A stretch of 64,000 nt of DNA from Owenia fusiformis (Eukaryota > Annelida > Polychaeta > Sabellida > Oweniidae), in the NCBI GenBank assembly GCA_903813345.2, contig CAIIXF020000002.1:27721223-27785222 (forward strand), given 5' to 3'. The position numbers were made by a program, and so were the translations under genes. This document shows, in pieces, positions 11,448-20,924 of the stretch. The notes beneath the pieces were generated by a model, which searched no databases, was not told where the DNA came from, and saw only the letters and a list, made by a program, of their open reading frames with translations. Every line of letters begins with the position of its first letter. Within the stretch, counting starts at the first letter, position 1.

Positions 11448-11855
11448 TTAAATGTTGTTGTATGGAAGTCGGATTAGTAAGGAGACCCCTTCTAATCTCA
11501 TCAAATATTCATATATATAAGGATGAATGAAAGCTGTATCTAGAGCTATCAGTTGAATTGACCTGGTGACCTTTAGTTCATGTTTCATTGTAAAATAAGC
11601 ATGGAATGAGAGTGAGAGCTCATTAAGAATAGCTACAGTTGTATATGTTTCATAAATGATCCTTATTCGGTGATTGTTATCAGCATATCGCTTTGAAGTG
11701 GTGTCTTCAAATGAAGTGATTATAATTGGCAAACATACTAGTATCTTTGATTTATGTTCTTGAATTTGTGAAGAAACTAAACTATGTTTTCTATATACTA
11801 ATACTAAACTGACTAATAGAAAAGACAAACATATGAATATGTTTGCAATGTCCAA
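11448..11855 (-). CDS. Small extra ORF between LINE ORF1 and ORF2
   Basis: An open frame of 135 residues with a strongly hydrophobic N-terminus (MDIANIFICLSFLLVSLVLV), which reads as a signal anchor or membrane segment. A mixed, partly hydrophobic body without zinc knuckles follows. It lies between ORF1 and ORF2 on the same strand, 13 bases before the ORF2 ATG, so reinitiation could link them. I do not recognise the protein. It may be a third ORF, an N-terminal extension of ORF2, or chance. Its openness in an otherwise damaged element argues mildly for coding. Confidence 0.45.
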   Translation of the reverse strand: MDIANIFICLSFLLVSLVLVYRKHSLVSSQIQEHKSKILVCLPIIITSFEDTTSKRYADNNHRIRIIYETYTTVAILNELSLSFHAYFTMKHELKVTRSIQLIALDTAFIHPYIYEYLMRLEGVSLLIRLPYNNI

Positions 11856-12009
11856 GATGTCATTTCTGTTGATGAAACTCCCAACTTTTATCTTTCAAAA
11901 GTTTTCAGACAATATATATAAGGATATGTTAGTCCAAAATATGTAAGTTCAATGGAAAAAGTCATTAGATGATTGCTTTGGCATATTAAAATGGTGCTGT
12001 AATTGAAGA

Positions 12010-12690
12010 TTATTTAGATAGAATATCTGTTATTGGTGTACCAATATCGACTTGGATAGTTCCTTTTCGGCCTTGCAGGCGGCAATAGACTTTGGTGTTG
12101 AACATCCATGCATCAGTTATATTTGGATCATTTTTTAGGCGATTGATCAGTCCCATGTTCTTAGTGATGTCCTCATGTATTCCTATACCCGTTCCTTTCA
12201 GCCGTTTACGATTGCTGATGAACTTCTCTTTGTGCTCCCGTGCCTTAAACCTCACAATTATGGACCTTGGTTTTGTAGAGGCATCGTTTTTTGCGTCGAC
12301 TTTCCTTCCAACCCTATGACATGCATCTATGTCCTCTGTTCCAAGCTTAATACCAATTTCAGTGGCTATTTTACGTACTGTCTGGCTACAAACTTCATCA
12401 CCCTCTTCCTTTACGCCAGTAATTTTGATATTTGATTTCCGTGAGTATTGTTCATTGTAGTTAGCATGTCGTTCAATTTCGAGTAGTTTAATATCCTGAT
12501 TTTTGATGGTTTCCCTAAGTTGTTGATTGTCTTCCTCCAGCGCTACAATTTTGTCATTGAGATGTTCCAAGGATGATGAAAGTTCCTCTCTTACAATAAG
12601 TCTAATGTCTTCTGGGGTTGCTATCTTTTTAGTGAGGACTTCAATGATTTTTTCTAGTTTATCAAATTTTTCAACTTTTGGTGGTGGCAT
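12010..12690 (-). CDS. LINE ORF1: coiled-coil RNA-binding protein
   Basis: An intact 226-residue ORF. Residues 10-80 form heptad-type helices (FDKLEKIIEVLTKKI, LNDKIVALEEDNQQL), a trimerising coiled coil. Residues about 85-165 read like the RNA-recognition part of L1-type ORF1 proteins: RKSNIKITGV, then DIDACHRVGRK, PRSIIVRFKAREHKEKFI and KGTGIGIHEDIT. A basic C-terminal domain follows. Such proteins package element RNA. Being uninterrupted while ORF2 is broken, it could still be expressed. There is no zinc knuckle. Confidence 0.88.
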   Translation of the reverse strand: MPPPKVEKFDKLEKIIEVLTKKIATPEDIRLIVREELSSSLEHLNDKIVALEEDNQQLRETIKNQDIKLLEIERHANYNEQYSRKSNIKITGVKEEGDEVCSQTVRKIATEIGIKLGTEDIDACHRVGRKVDAKNDASTKPRSIIVRFKAREHKEKFISNRKRLKGTGIGIHEDITKNMGLINRLKNDPNITDAWMFNTKVYCRLQGRKGTIQVDIGTPITDILSK

Positions 12691-12715
12691 GATGGTAAAT
12701 GATTGTCTCTGGATC

Positions 12716-13587
12716 AGGATAAAAGTAGTTATATAGTAGTTTTATAGTTTTAATATAATCCTCAGATGTAAGTTCCTTATCTAACACATAATCCTCCTAT
12801 ATTGTATGCACATGGTAGTTATTTATTGTCTAAAGCACAATGTTACTCCATTTTAAACAGCTCAATGATAGTCCTATAATCCTCCTAAATTATTGTCATA
12901 TATTTTAAACATATCCTGTCAGGTTTAATATACAATCCTCCTACATTTTATGCACATATTTTGTCTAAATCCTGTTATTTTAAGCATTTATTAGGAATTT
13001 CATCAGGAGAAATTAAATGTGTGCCATCTTGGAAGACCCCTTCTATTTTATTGAAATAGTTTAAATGGGACGGGGGGGGGGGGTGGGGGTGGAGGGGGAT
13101 GTCTATAAAACAGAGACGATACATGACTTTATGCCACATACCTCATCATTTCCTATTTTTTACTTTTCGGAGATGTAATATCCATTTGCTTACTTAAATA
13201 CCGAGCTTATGTTTCAAATACAAGGATTTGTGTATATTTTTCCACCTTATAGACATATTGCTACCCCCTCTCGATCTGTCCCCTCACCCTCCGTCCCATT
13301 TTATTATGTTTATAATATATATGTATAATGTATGGAGACTTGTTTTGTAAAGTCAGCAATGGCATTTTTGATATGACAACGTCACTTACATGTATTTATT
13401 ACAGGTCGTGTGGACCATTGTTTGACAGGTGAGCGATAGATGATTTAATATACTATTATCTCAATCCATGCCACGGTGTGTTTGGACGAATGGGGTGACA
13501 CGAAATGAAGTATTTATCTTGAGCATGCACCAGATAAAATATCGTTAAATAATTTGATAATAAAATTACATATGTAACTAAGCCTAC
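12716..13587. other. LINE 5' leader and intron with G-run
   Basis: 12716-13010 is probably the LINE 5' region, with repeated AATCCTCCTA words at about 12755, 12790, 12880 and 12940. 13072-13098 is a nearly pure G tract (13 G, T, 5 G and more) able to form a G-quadruplex. The rest shows nothing recognisable. Confidence 0.5.
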
Positions 13588-13740
13588 CAATTGCACTAAT
13601 GCAGAGAGAATCAATGGCAATATCAGATTCAAATCCTGAATTAGTAAGCGTGACACTAAATTCAACTGACGTTGTCCCTGTTGGCAATGTGGCTGTCGCT
13701 ACCTTCCAAAGTGATGACGATGTCATGTTTATCCTCGTAG
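13588..13740 (-). CDS. Mosaic protease gene exon 11: MAM domain 1, third part
   Basis: The acceptor (tttattgtag) is before 13740 and the donor is ATTG|GTAGGC after 13588. The 153 bases run phase 1 to phase 1. It encodes the C-terminal MAM strands: LWKVATATLP (W...a.v.LP), TTSVEFSVTLTNSGFESDI and AIDSLCIS (the IAiDdi.i..C end). It joins in frame with exon 10. MAM domains are extracellular adhesion or oligomerisation modules found in meprins, neuropilin and enteropeptidase. Confidence 0.9.
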
Positions 13741-14162
13741 CTACAATAAAACGTCTTATATTCAAACAAAAGTTCATCTATCACAGACATTTTTAAGATA
13801 AAGCTTACATTGTCATACATTGTCATGTATAGATACAAATTCGTTGGTTATTGTGGCGGGAAATTTGAATTCGGGGTCGGACGGGTTAATTATTCAGGCC
13901 GACCGAGTTGGCAGGTCAGCTTAGAAACTGGGGTGTATATGATTTAAATATATCTCTTTCTCTGTATCAGAGAGATGAACCTAGAACGCATTCCTACCTT
14001 ATTAACTGAAGAAGTTCTATTAATGTAGTCTTAAGTAAGCTTTATCTAAAAATGTATGTGAGATGAACTTTAAGAACATGAATAATACTAGGCAGATAAA
14101 CATATAATAGAATTACAATGTTTACTTCATTACCATGACTTGTCTGTAAACAACAAACTGAC

Positions 14163-14342
14163 CTGGTCCAATTAAAGTATCGTAAGCGTATGCATTTACT
14201 GACAGTACCCCAAGATCACTTCCACGTGTGTGATAGTGGAACGTCATTGTTTTTTCAACACTTCCGATTAGTAAAGGAGTTCTTATGGATGCTGTGTCGA
14301 GAATAGATCGTGGAGAGGACGCTTCTGTGTATATGTAGAAAC
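14163..14342 (-). CDS. Mosaic protease gene exon 10: MAM domain 1, second part
   Basis: The acceptor (gtacttttag) is before 14342 and the donor is CCAG|GTCAGT after 14163. The 180 bases run phase 1 to phase 1. The peptide starts GFYIYTEASSPRS (g.YmyieaSspr), continues TASIRTPLL and has TMTFHYHTRGSDLGVLSV, the F.YHM.G...G.L.V core of MAM domains. The Cys usually just before the core is Thr here, so one of the conserved MAM disulfides may be missing. Confidence 0.92.
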
Positions 14343-15171
14343 CTAAAAGTACAGTTCATGATAGTGAAGGAATTATGTTTGTGCTTCAAATTGTAATTTT
14401 ATGACACACAGAAAATAAATCTTAATGTAACCAGGGGACATTGGACCTGTAATCATGAATTTTAGTCTGTATACATAAACCTTCTCACCGTCTCACCGTT
14501 TTCAAACGGAAAAATAGTACTTAGTTAATACTTAATTATGAATGTCTGAAAATAAATTACTATTTTGGAATATACAAATAAACCATGACATTACACAAGA
14601 TATTATAATGGAATGCATTTTTGATATTTGCTACCGATCTACCCAATGTATGAACTAGATGTACCACTTAGATATACTACATAGCACGTAGGACGAAACA
14701 GTTCATTTAACCGTACCGGGAGCTTGGCCTTAAATATAACTTGGTTAAGTTGGCTACTGGATGTGAAGTACCAGTATCAAAAAGAATCAGTAATAGATTA
14801 TGTGATTTTTGACATGGCTGAAATCATGTTTAATAGTATGCTTTATCATACTGTAACGACCCTTGGGCACGTCCGTCGGGGAGCTGTAGTGTACCGAGCC
14901 AGATACTAGACTCGAAAGAGAGTGTGCTAAATTCAATGCCCCGTACCCCTGAGCCATAAAGGCTAGCCTCTACAGCTGAGACTGTAGTAGCGACTTGTTA
15001 TCGAAGGTCATTACAATACCATATAATTGACCAAGAGGGAAAGCCCCAGAGCGTAGAGATAACAGACATGATTACAATGTACGTCTCTTGCTTACCACCT
15101 TCGTTTGTTCGAATTTCCACCGGCTATTTTCTCCAAATACGACGCTTCGATGTGATGTTTAAACAGATTTC

Positions 15172-15248
15172 ATTAATGCAGAGAGAATCAATGGCAATTT
15201 CAGATCGAAATCCTGAATTAGTATGCGTGACGCTAAATTCAACTGACG
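15172..15248 (-). pseudogene. Stray partial copy of MAM exon 11 in intron 9
   Basis: About 77 bases are close to 90 per cent identical to 13592-13669, the 3' half of exon 11 (TTGAATTTAGYGTCACGC ... GCCATTGATTCTCTCTGCAT on the minus strand), in the same orientation. It lies between MAM exons 9 and 10, out of order. It lacks the exon start, and the donor region is not kept. It is a local duplication relic, not an exon. Confidence 0.8.
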
Positions 15249-15638
15249 AACTAGATCTTTATCTTCAAATGAAATAAGAAGCTATGATATTGGTTAACAC
15301 GCCAGAAATGAACATACACGTACTAAGTTCTACACCTCTCAAAATTATTTTAACTGTCAAGTCAAGGGAATGGTTAAAAGTGCAAATTTAAACCGTTTTC
15401 ATTAGATGTTCCATTTATGTAACAAAGGTGGGGAATTGTGACCCGTACACGCTTGTGGCTTCTCAACCCGTTTAAAAGTTCTGCTGCAATAATCTTGCCC
15501 CATCATGTTCATCATATAATCTACGGTGTTATCATTTTCATACAATTTGAGAGTATTAATGGCAAGGTCTCAATCATTTGTTTCCGAGAAAATAGACCTT
15601 CTATTTTTTATGCGATAATTTAGGTTAATTTTTATTAC

Positions 15639-15848
15639 CGCCATTCAATCCAGCAGATGGACCTGTATCTGATGAGGGGGTTGCTCCTCTGATTCTCGTA
15701 AAGTCGAAATCATCCGTTTTCAATTGTGTCATTCCCCGAAACCCATTACCGCATCCATCGTTGTCTCGTGGATTATCCCATCCAAGGCGTTCAAAATCAC
15801 AGCACCATGTACTTACAGGTGTTTGAGGACGTGGACTTGAAGTTGGAA
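15639..15848 (-). CDS. Mosaic protease gene exon 9: MAM domain 1, first part
   Basis: The acceptor (gttcttactag) is before 15848 and the donor is GGCG|GTAATA after 15639. The 210 bases run phase 1 to phase 1. A short Pro/Ser/Thr linker (PTSSPRPQTPVST) follows the protease directly. The MAM start is CCDFERLGWDN, then DNDGCGNGF, DDFDFTRIRG and ATPSSDTGPSAG, matching CdFE...W, DDFDWtR and TPS..TGP of the family. The linker shows that the MAM domain is C-terminal to the catalytic domain in the same chain. Confidence 0.92.
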
Positions 15849-15976
15849 CTAGTAAGAACAAGTCGTATTTTTCATTTCTGTTATGGTGAATGCGTCGCTT
15901 GAACTCATTTGATTATTGTCTACTTTTTAAAATTGCAAAATGCAAATTTAAAATTATGCGTAAAATACTGCTTGTA

Positions 15977-16408
15977 CAGGGTGTTCAATAAAGATGTACA
16001 AAAGGTGTCTAAAACGACTAGTCATTGAGCAAAAACCTTGATTTTTGCAGGAGTTATTAATTTGATTTGTACCTTGCTCAGTTTAAAGTATTGTTGTTGA
16101 AACAAACTCAAAGTTATTCGCTTTAGTAAACGGTGTCACGGCAATCTGACAGTCTGAGTTGAATAAAGTAAAAAACGTGACCATAATTTCTCCGTTTTTC
16201 TTCAATGTTCTTGGCGACCCGCCTACCTTGTCATCAGGGTGATACGGCAGGCATATATTTTTTGTTTCAAGATGAAAAACTCTGGTATTATGGAGGGGTG
16301 GTACTTAAATTATTACAGTTATTTCACTGAAAATCATAAAATATGCTAAATAGCTTTAAGGAATTAATACTGATAGAACACCTTTGCACGGATTTAGTGG
16401 ACGCCCTG
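15977..16408. mobile_element. Small mariner-type inverted-repeat element
   Basis: The left end is TA-CAGGGTGTTCAATAAAGAT; the right end is the imperfect complement ATTTAGTGGACGCCCTG, also sharing the AAAGGTGT/ACACCTTT block. The length of about 430 bases and lack of coding sequence make it a MITE. The right flank TC is a changed TA. Confidence 0.65.
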
Positions 16409-16600
16409 TCATGCTTTTTAGAAATTGATACATATCTTAAAAAATACAAATATGCTAAATACTTACATTTACTTCTCTAAGTAAGGCATAAGTACTACCC
16501 TGTTTATAATCTCAGAGCTAAATATTTCACGAATATATTCATCATACACCCCCCAAAAAACTGTTAATTTAAGATATCGGCACAGTTAGTTCCAATTTAC

Positions 16601-16778
16601 CAGGTTGGTATCTGTTCAGTGTGGTTTTGATCCAATTGACTGCTCTGGACACCGATGCAATTGCATGGGGAGAACTTTTTTCAGCACACGAAAGACCACC
16701 TTTGTGAAAGCTTGTGACTCCAGCCAGCGACCACAAGTTATTATCTGAGCGGCAAGCAAGAGGTGATCCACTGTCCCC
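16601..16778 (-). CDS. Mosaic protease gene exon 8: peptidase S1, catalytic Ser
   Basis: The acceptor (caattatag) is before 16778 and the donor is CCTG|GTAAAT after 16601. The 178 bases run phase 0 to phase 1. It starts exactly at GDSGSPLACR, with the nucleophile Ser195; an intron of phase 0 before GDSG is common in S1 genes. It continues LWSLAGVTSF, GGLSCAEKSSP, then ASVSRAVNWIKTTL, the C-terminal helix. Against trypsin, position 215 reads Phe for Trp, the 216-220 loop is longer (SFHKGGLSC for SWGSGC) and the usual PGVY is PHAI. GDSGSP replaces GDSGGP. Confidence 0.95.
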
Positions 16779-16859
16779 CTATAATTGATATATTACCTTA
16801 TTATTATCAAAGTCTATGTACTCAACATGTTCTCTGAATGATATCATTAATGTGTTTTC

Positions 16860-17220
16860 TGAAAATCGGGAAAAATCGGAAAAATTGTTTTTTTGAAAAT
16901 CATGGTGTAAATCGGGATTAATTTTCTGAAAAAAATCGGGAGAAAATTTGGAATTCTATAAGAAAATTCGAGATTTCAATAAAAAAAAATCGGAATTTCA
17001 AAAAGAAATCGGGAGCAAAAGCGAGATTACGAAAACTAAATCGACAGTTCGAAAAAATCGAGAGAAAATCTGGATTTCTAAAAATGAATCAGGGAGAAAA
17101 ATCGGGGAAAAAATCAATATGTGACAATTCGACAATAATCGGGAGAACATCGGTATTGCTAAATATAAATCGGGAAAAATCGGGGTTCACAAAAAATAAA
17201 TCGAAGAATCCGTTTTCTAA
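16860..17220. repeat. Degenerate A-rich repeat with ATCGGGA words
   Basis: Irregular short repeats of the form AAAATCGGGAGAAAATCGG recur every 15-45 bases (for example 16866, 16910, 16937, 17007, 17096, 17171). It is strand-asymmetric, low complexity and non-coding. Confidence 0.6.
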
Positions 17221-17729
17221 AAATTTCTATTCATTGCAAAATAATATATTTGCACCTTCTTTTAGTCGCCTATATATCTTGTATATGTAACAGAAAAATG
17301 TACTAGAAAGTCTGCTAGGCATTGTTCACGTTCATTTCCAAGTTTACTTCAAATTAACTTTACAGTTTAGATCACTGGTAAACTTTAATAATTGTCGTCA
17401 CTTTCTCTTTTTTCTTTTAACAATTTGTTGTTTTCCTGTGAAGATGGCCGTAAAATCTTCCGTATTTTCCACCATAAAATCTATCGTTTTTGCTGAAATC
17501 TACCGTATTTTCAAAGTAATTTGACAAGTCTGTGACCTTAATTATTGGGAGACGTACTTCTTTCTTTCACAGCTCTCAGTTTCGCGCCCCGTGAAAATGT
17601 ATTATGTAAAAACTCTGAGTGGGGAATGCGCCCCCTTGTTATCTTTGTCTGATCACTGGGTGTGAAATGCATAAGCAATCAGTAGGCTTATTACTTATTA
17701 TTTTTGTCAAAAAAACCAAACTCAACGCA

Positions 17730-18510
17730 AGCCATTGTTGAACCAACACAACACAACACAACTAGGCACTACCTGATGTCAACCCATCATTACACGATCG
17801 GACACAACCTGATACACAACTGATATAACCAAACCATTAAAACACAATCCGTTACAACCTATAAACCGTGATAACTTACACCAATCTGACAATACAATCG
17901 GGCACAACCCGACACCTACTCGGTTAGGTACAACCAGACACCAAATCAGCATAACACAATCACAGCACGACACAAATCATTGTCAAATTAGCATAAAACA
18001 ATTGGGAACAATTCCATACTGAACTAACAAAAACACAACCAGGTACAACGATATAACCACCACCAAAATACAATTGACTGTGAAACCAGCAAATCCAAAT
18101 CGGGCACAACACAGTTGAGCACAACCTAAGACCAAAAAGACCACAAAAAGATGATCAACCACCAAAACACAATAGACTGGCAAACCAACACAACCAAATC
18201 GGACACAACCAAATCGGGCACAAAGCAAGTTGATTCAACAAAACACAATTGAGGACAATCTAACACCAAATCACCATAGCACTATCAAGCACAAGTACAT
18301 TTTTTTTAAAAATCCTGCCATAACTACCGATTTTTCAAAAATCTACCAAAATAAGTACCGTTTCTTTGAAATCCTACTAAAAGTTTTTTCTTAAACTTAC
18401 CGCAATAACTACTGCTTTTTCACAAAAATACATTTTTAAAGAATCCGCAAAAACAACATTTTTTAATAAACCGCCGGAAAAAACTACCGGATTTGGAAAG
18501 ATTCTACCGA
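17730..18510. repeat. Degenerate low-complexity repeats (ACACAACC-type, then CTACCG-type)
   Basis: 17730-18290 is a purine/C-biased array of loose words such as ACACAACC, AAATCGGGCACAAC and ACCAAAACACAA, with no fixed period. 18330-18510 changes to TTTTTCAAAAATCTACCRAAA words. The long minus-strand frames here (17779-18228) are compositional. No gene. Confidence 0.55.
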
Positions 18511-18613
18511 ATGTCCCTTTCTTAGGACATTAAATGGCTACCTGTTATGACTCAGTCTGAAAACAGAAACGAATGTAGAATGACCGATATAAACGAAACA
18601 AGCATGTACTCAC

Positions 18614-18759
18614 AAAACAGGTATTTCCAAATCCTGACGCAAATCCAGTACAGAGTATATCACGAGTATGTGATCTGTCACTATATCTTCTCCTACACGC
18701 TTCTCTCGTCCAAATAACAGTTTTGGTTTCCACAAGATGGTCAGGTAAGCTACTTGAAT
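18614..18759 (-). CDS. Mosaic protease gene exon 7: peptidase S1, third part
   Basis: The acceptor (tccatttgtag) is before 18759 and the donor is TTTT|GTGAGT after 18614. The 146 bases run phase 1 to phase 0. It encodes LPDHLVETKTVIW, EACRRRYSDR (Cys168), TRDILCTGFASG (Cys182) and FGNTCF (Cys191). By alignment to the KDSCQGDSGGP pattern, the S1-pocket residue 189 is Asn and 190 is Thr, with Phe at 192. A trypsin-like enzyme has Asp189, so cleavage after Arg/Lys is not expected. Confidence 0.93.
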
Positions 18760-19434
18760 CTACAAATGGATTATCATCAAATGTGTTATGAGTACTGACT
18801 TCTTACCAGGTTCTGATTGGACATGCCGGATTAATTACTCGGTGGACACTTCATTTTTTTAGATAAAAAGTGCGTAGTCATTTATTTTATTTTTATAGCA
18901 TTTCTGATGCCGTGATATCTTTTACTGTGTATAACTATTTAGGACTAATTTGTGGGCCAATTTGCGATAATTGATATTTAAAAAATCTGTTGTACTAGAT
19001 ACTGCGACATACATGTATACTGTAACAAAATTTTGAATTTTTTATTTTCAATTTAGTGCTGTGTACTCGTTATTGTACATTTATTACACTTGATTTGTGG
19101 TTCACATGTGAGATCATTAAGATCTTAAATTGTAGCAATGTTTGCAGTACTGTAGTTATAGTTACAGGGGTGAAATAGCGTTTTCATGTCATCGAATTGG
19201 GATTTAATTAATGTTGATCGGGTAGTCGATCGGGTACTTTAAATGGAGGTCACTTTTTGGAATTTACTTCCTGCTTCTTATTCTATCGAACCGAAGTAAA
19301 ACTAGAGTAAGTAGCGATCAATTACTGTTAGATTTATTAAGTTCCAATTATTATCTTGTTGTGTGAGCAATATTAAAGCGGGATATGGCGTCAATAACTT
19401 GTTATTTAACTTTGAAATCTTGTTCGTAAAGTGA

Positions 19435-19457
19435 TGACGTCACCAAGCCTATAAAAG
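19435..19457 (+). promoter_or_regulatory. CRE plus TATA box, candidate core promoter
   Basis: A full cAMP-response palindrome TGACGTCA (19435-19442) lies just 5' of CCTATAAAAG (TATA at about 19450-19457). A start site would be expected near 19480, where a small hairpin GCCGATGTAAACTCGGC lies. It faces right, into the arrays and the small membrane ORF. Both motifs are short, so chance cannot be excluded, but their close order and spacing are typical. Confidence 0.5.
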
Positions 19458-19679
19458 TATTTCGCCGATGTAAACTCGGCAGATTACAGCAAGCTTTTGA
19501 CTGGGACAGAGCTCCGCTCGAAATATTTTGTGATTTCTGACAATTTTGATTTTGTTGGACTTTGACATTTTCTGTACATGATAACTTCGACTTAGAATGT
19601 TTCTGACTGGCACTTGGGAATATTCTTTGACTTTGTTTCTGTTCACATGTACCTGGCTGTAGACGAATCTACTTGAGGT

Positions 19680-20880
19680 TAAACTCGGACAAAATCAATT
19701 TTGTTGGACTTTTCGCTGTAGATGATAACTTGGACTTAGAATATTTTAATCATTTTTAATATTCTTTGACTTTGTTCTGTGATACATCTACCTGAAGTTG
19801 GAGTTGTACATTTTGCTGTGGATGCTAACTTAGACTTGGAATATTTTCACTTTGAAATATTCTTTGACCTTGTTCTGTGATACATCTACCTGAAGTGGGC
19901 TTACACACTTTAGCTGTGGATGGTAACTTGGACTTAGAATGTTTTAATCATTTTAAATATTCTTTGACTTTGTTCCGTGATACATCTACCTGAAGTTGGA
20001 GTTGTACATTTTGCTGTGGATGCTAACTTAGACTTGGAATGTTTTCACTTTGAAATATTCTTTGACCTTGTTCTGTGATACATCTACCTGAAGTGGGCTT
20101 ACACACTTTAGCTGTGGATGGTAACTTGGACTTAGAATGTTTTAATCATTTTAAATATTCTTTGACTTTGTTCCGTGATACATCTACCTGAAGTTGGAGT
20201 TGTACATTTTGCTGTGGATGCTAACTTAGACTTGGAATGTTTTCACTTTGAAATATTCTTTGACCTTGTTCTGTGATACATCTACCTGAAGTGGGCTTAC
20301 ACACTTTAGCTGTGGATGGTAACTTGGACTTAGAATGTTTTAATCATTTTAAATATTCTTTGACTTTGTTCCGTGATACATCTACCTGAAGTTGGAGTTG
20401 TACATTTTGCTGTGGATGCTAACTTAGACTTGGAATATTTTCACTTTGAAATATTCTTTGACCTTGTTCTGTGATACATCTACCTGAAGTGGGCTTACAC
20501 ACTTTAGCTGTGGATGGTAACTTGGACTTAGAATGTTTTAATCATTTTCAATATTCTTTGACTTTGTTCTGTGATACATCTACCTGAAGTTGGACTTGTA
20601 TATTTTTCTGTAGATGATAACTTGGACTTAGAATGTTTTAATCATTTTCAATATTCTTTGACTTTGTTCTGTGATACATCTACCTGAAGTTGGACTTGTA
20701 TATTTTGCTGTGGATGCTAACTTGGACTTAGAACATTTCTTACTGGCACTTCGAAATATTCTTTGACTTTGTTCTGTGGTACATCTACCTGGAGTTGGAC
20801 TTATACATTTTAGTCGTTTATACTAACTTGGACTTAGAATATTTTTTACTCACACTTTGAAATATTCTTCGACTTTGTTC
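19680..20880 (+). repeat. Dimeric 98/100-bp minisatellite
   Basis: The tandem units are marked by GATACATCTACCTGAAG (starts near 19781, 19879, 19979 and 20077), spaced alternately 98 and 100 bases. The two unit types differ (GTTGGAGTTGTACATTTTGC against GTGGGCTTACACACTTTAGC), giving a higher-order repeat of about 198 bases. About twelve units are present; the last three after 20560 are diverged. Stops occur in all frames, so it is non-coding. Confidence 0.88.
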
Positions 20881-20924
20881 TATTTGAAGTTTGACTTAGA
20901 TAATTTATTGTGAAACTTCCTCAC

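Larger units (their letters stand above)
7156..12715 (-). mobile_element. CR1/jockey-like non-LTR retrotransposon (LINE), nearly full length, dead
   Basis: The element lies on the minus strand in the intron between exons 11 and 12, the same orientation as the host gene. Its order is ORF1 (12690-12010), a small extra ORF (11855-11448), then ORF2 with an EEP endonuclease and reverse transcriptase, ending in an AT-rich 3' tail with repeated AACAT words (AACATAACATAACAT near 7160). A simple 3' repeat in place of poly(A) fits CR1/L2-type LINEs. ORF2 is broken by stops and frameshifts and split by a mariner-type element at 9812-10873. Confidence 0.88.

Noticed and set aside
14860-15010. tRNA-like or SINE head
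   Set aside because: No A-box/B-box pair with the right spacing and no cloverleaf could be made.
17779-18228. Minus-strand frames rich in Cys, Val and Gly
   Set aside because: These are the complement of the ACACAACC low-complexity repeat, not coding.
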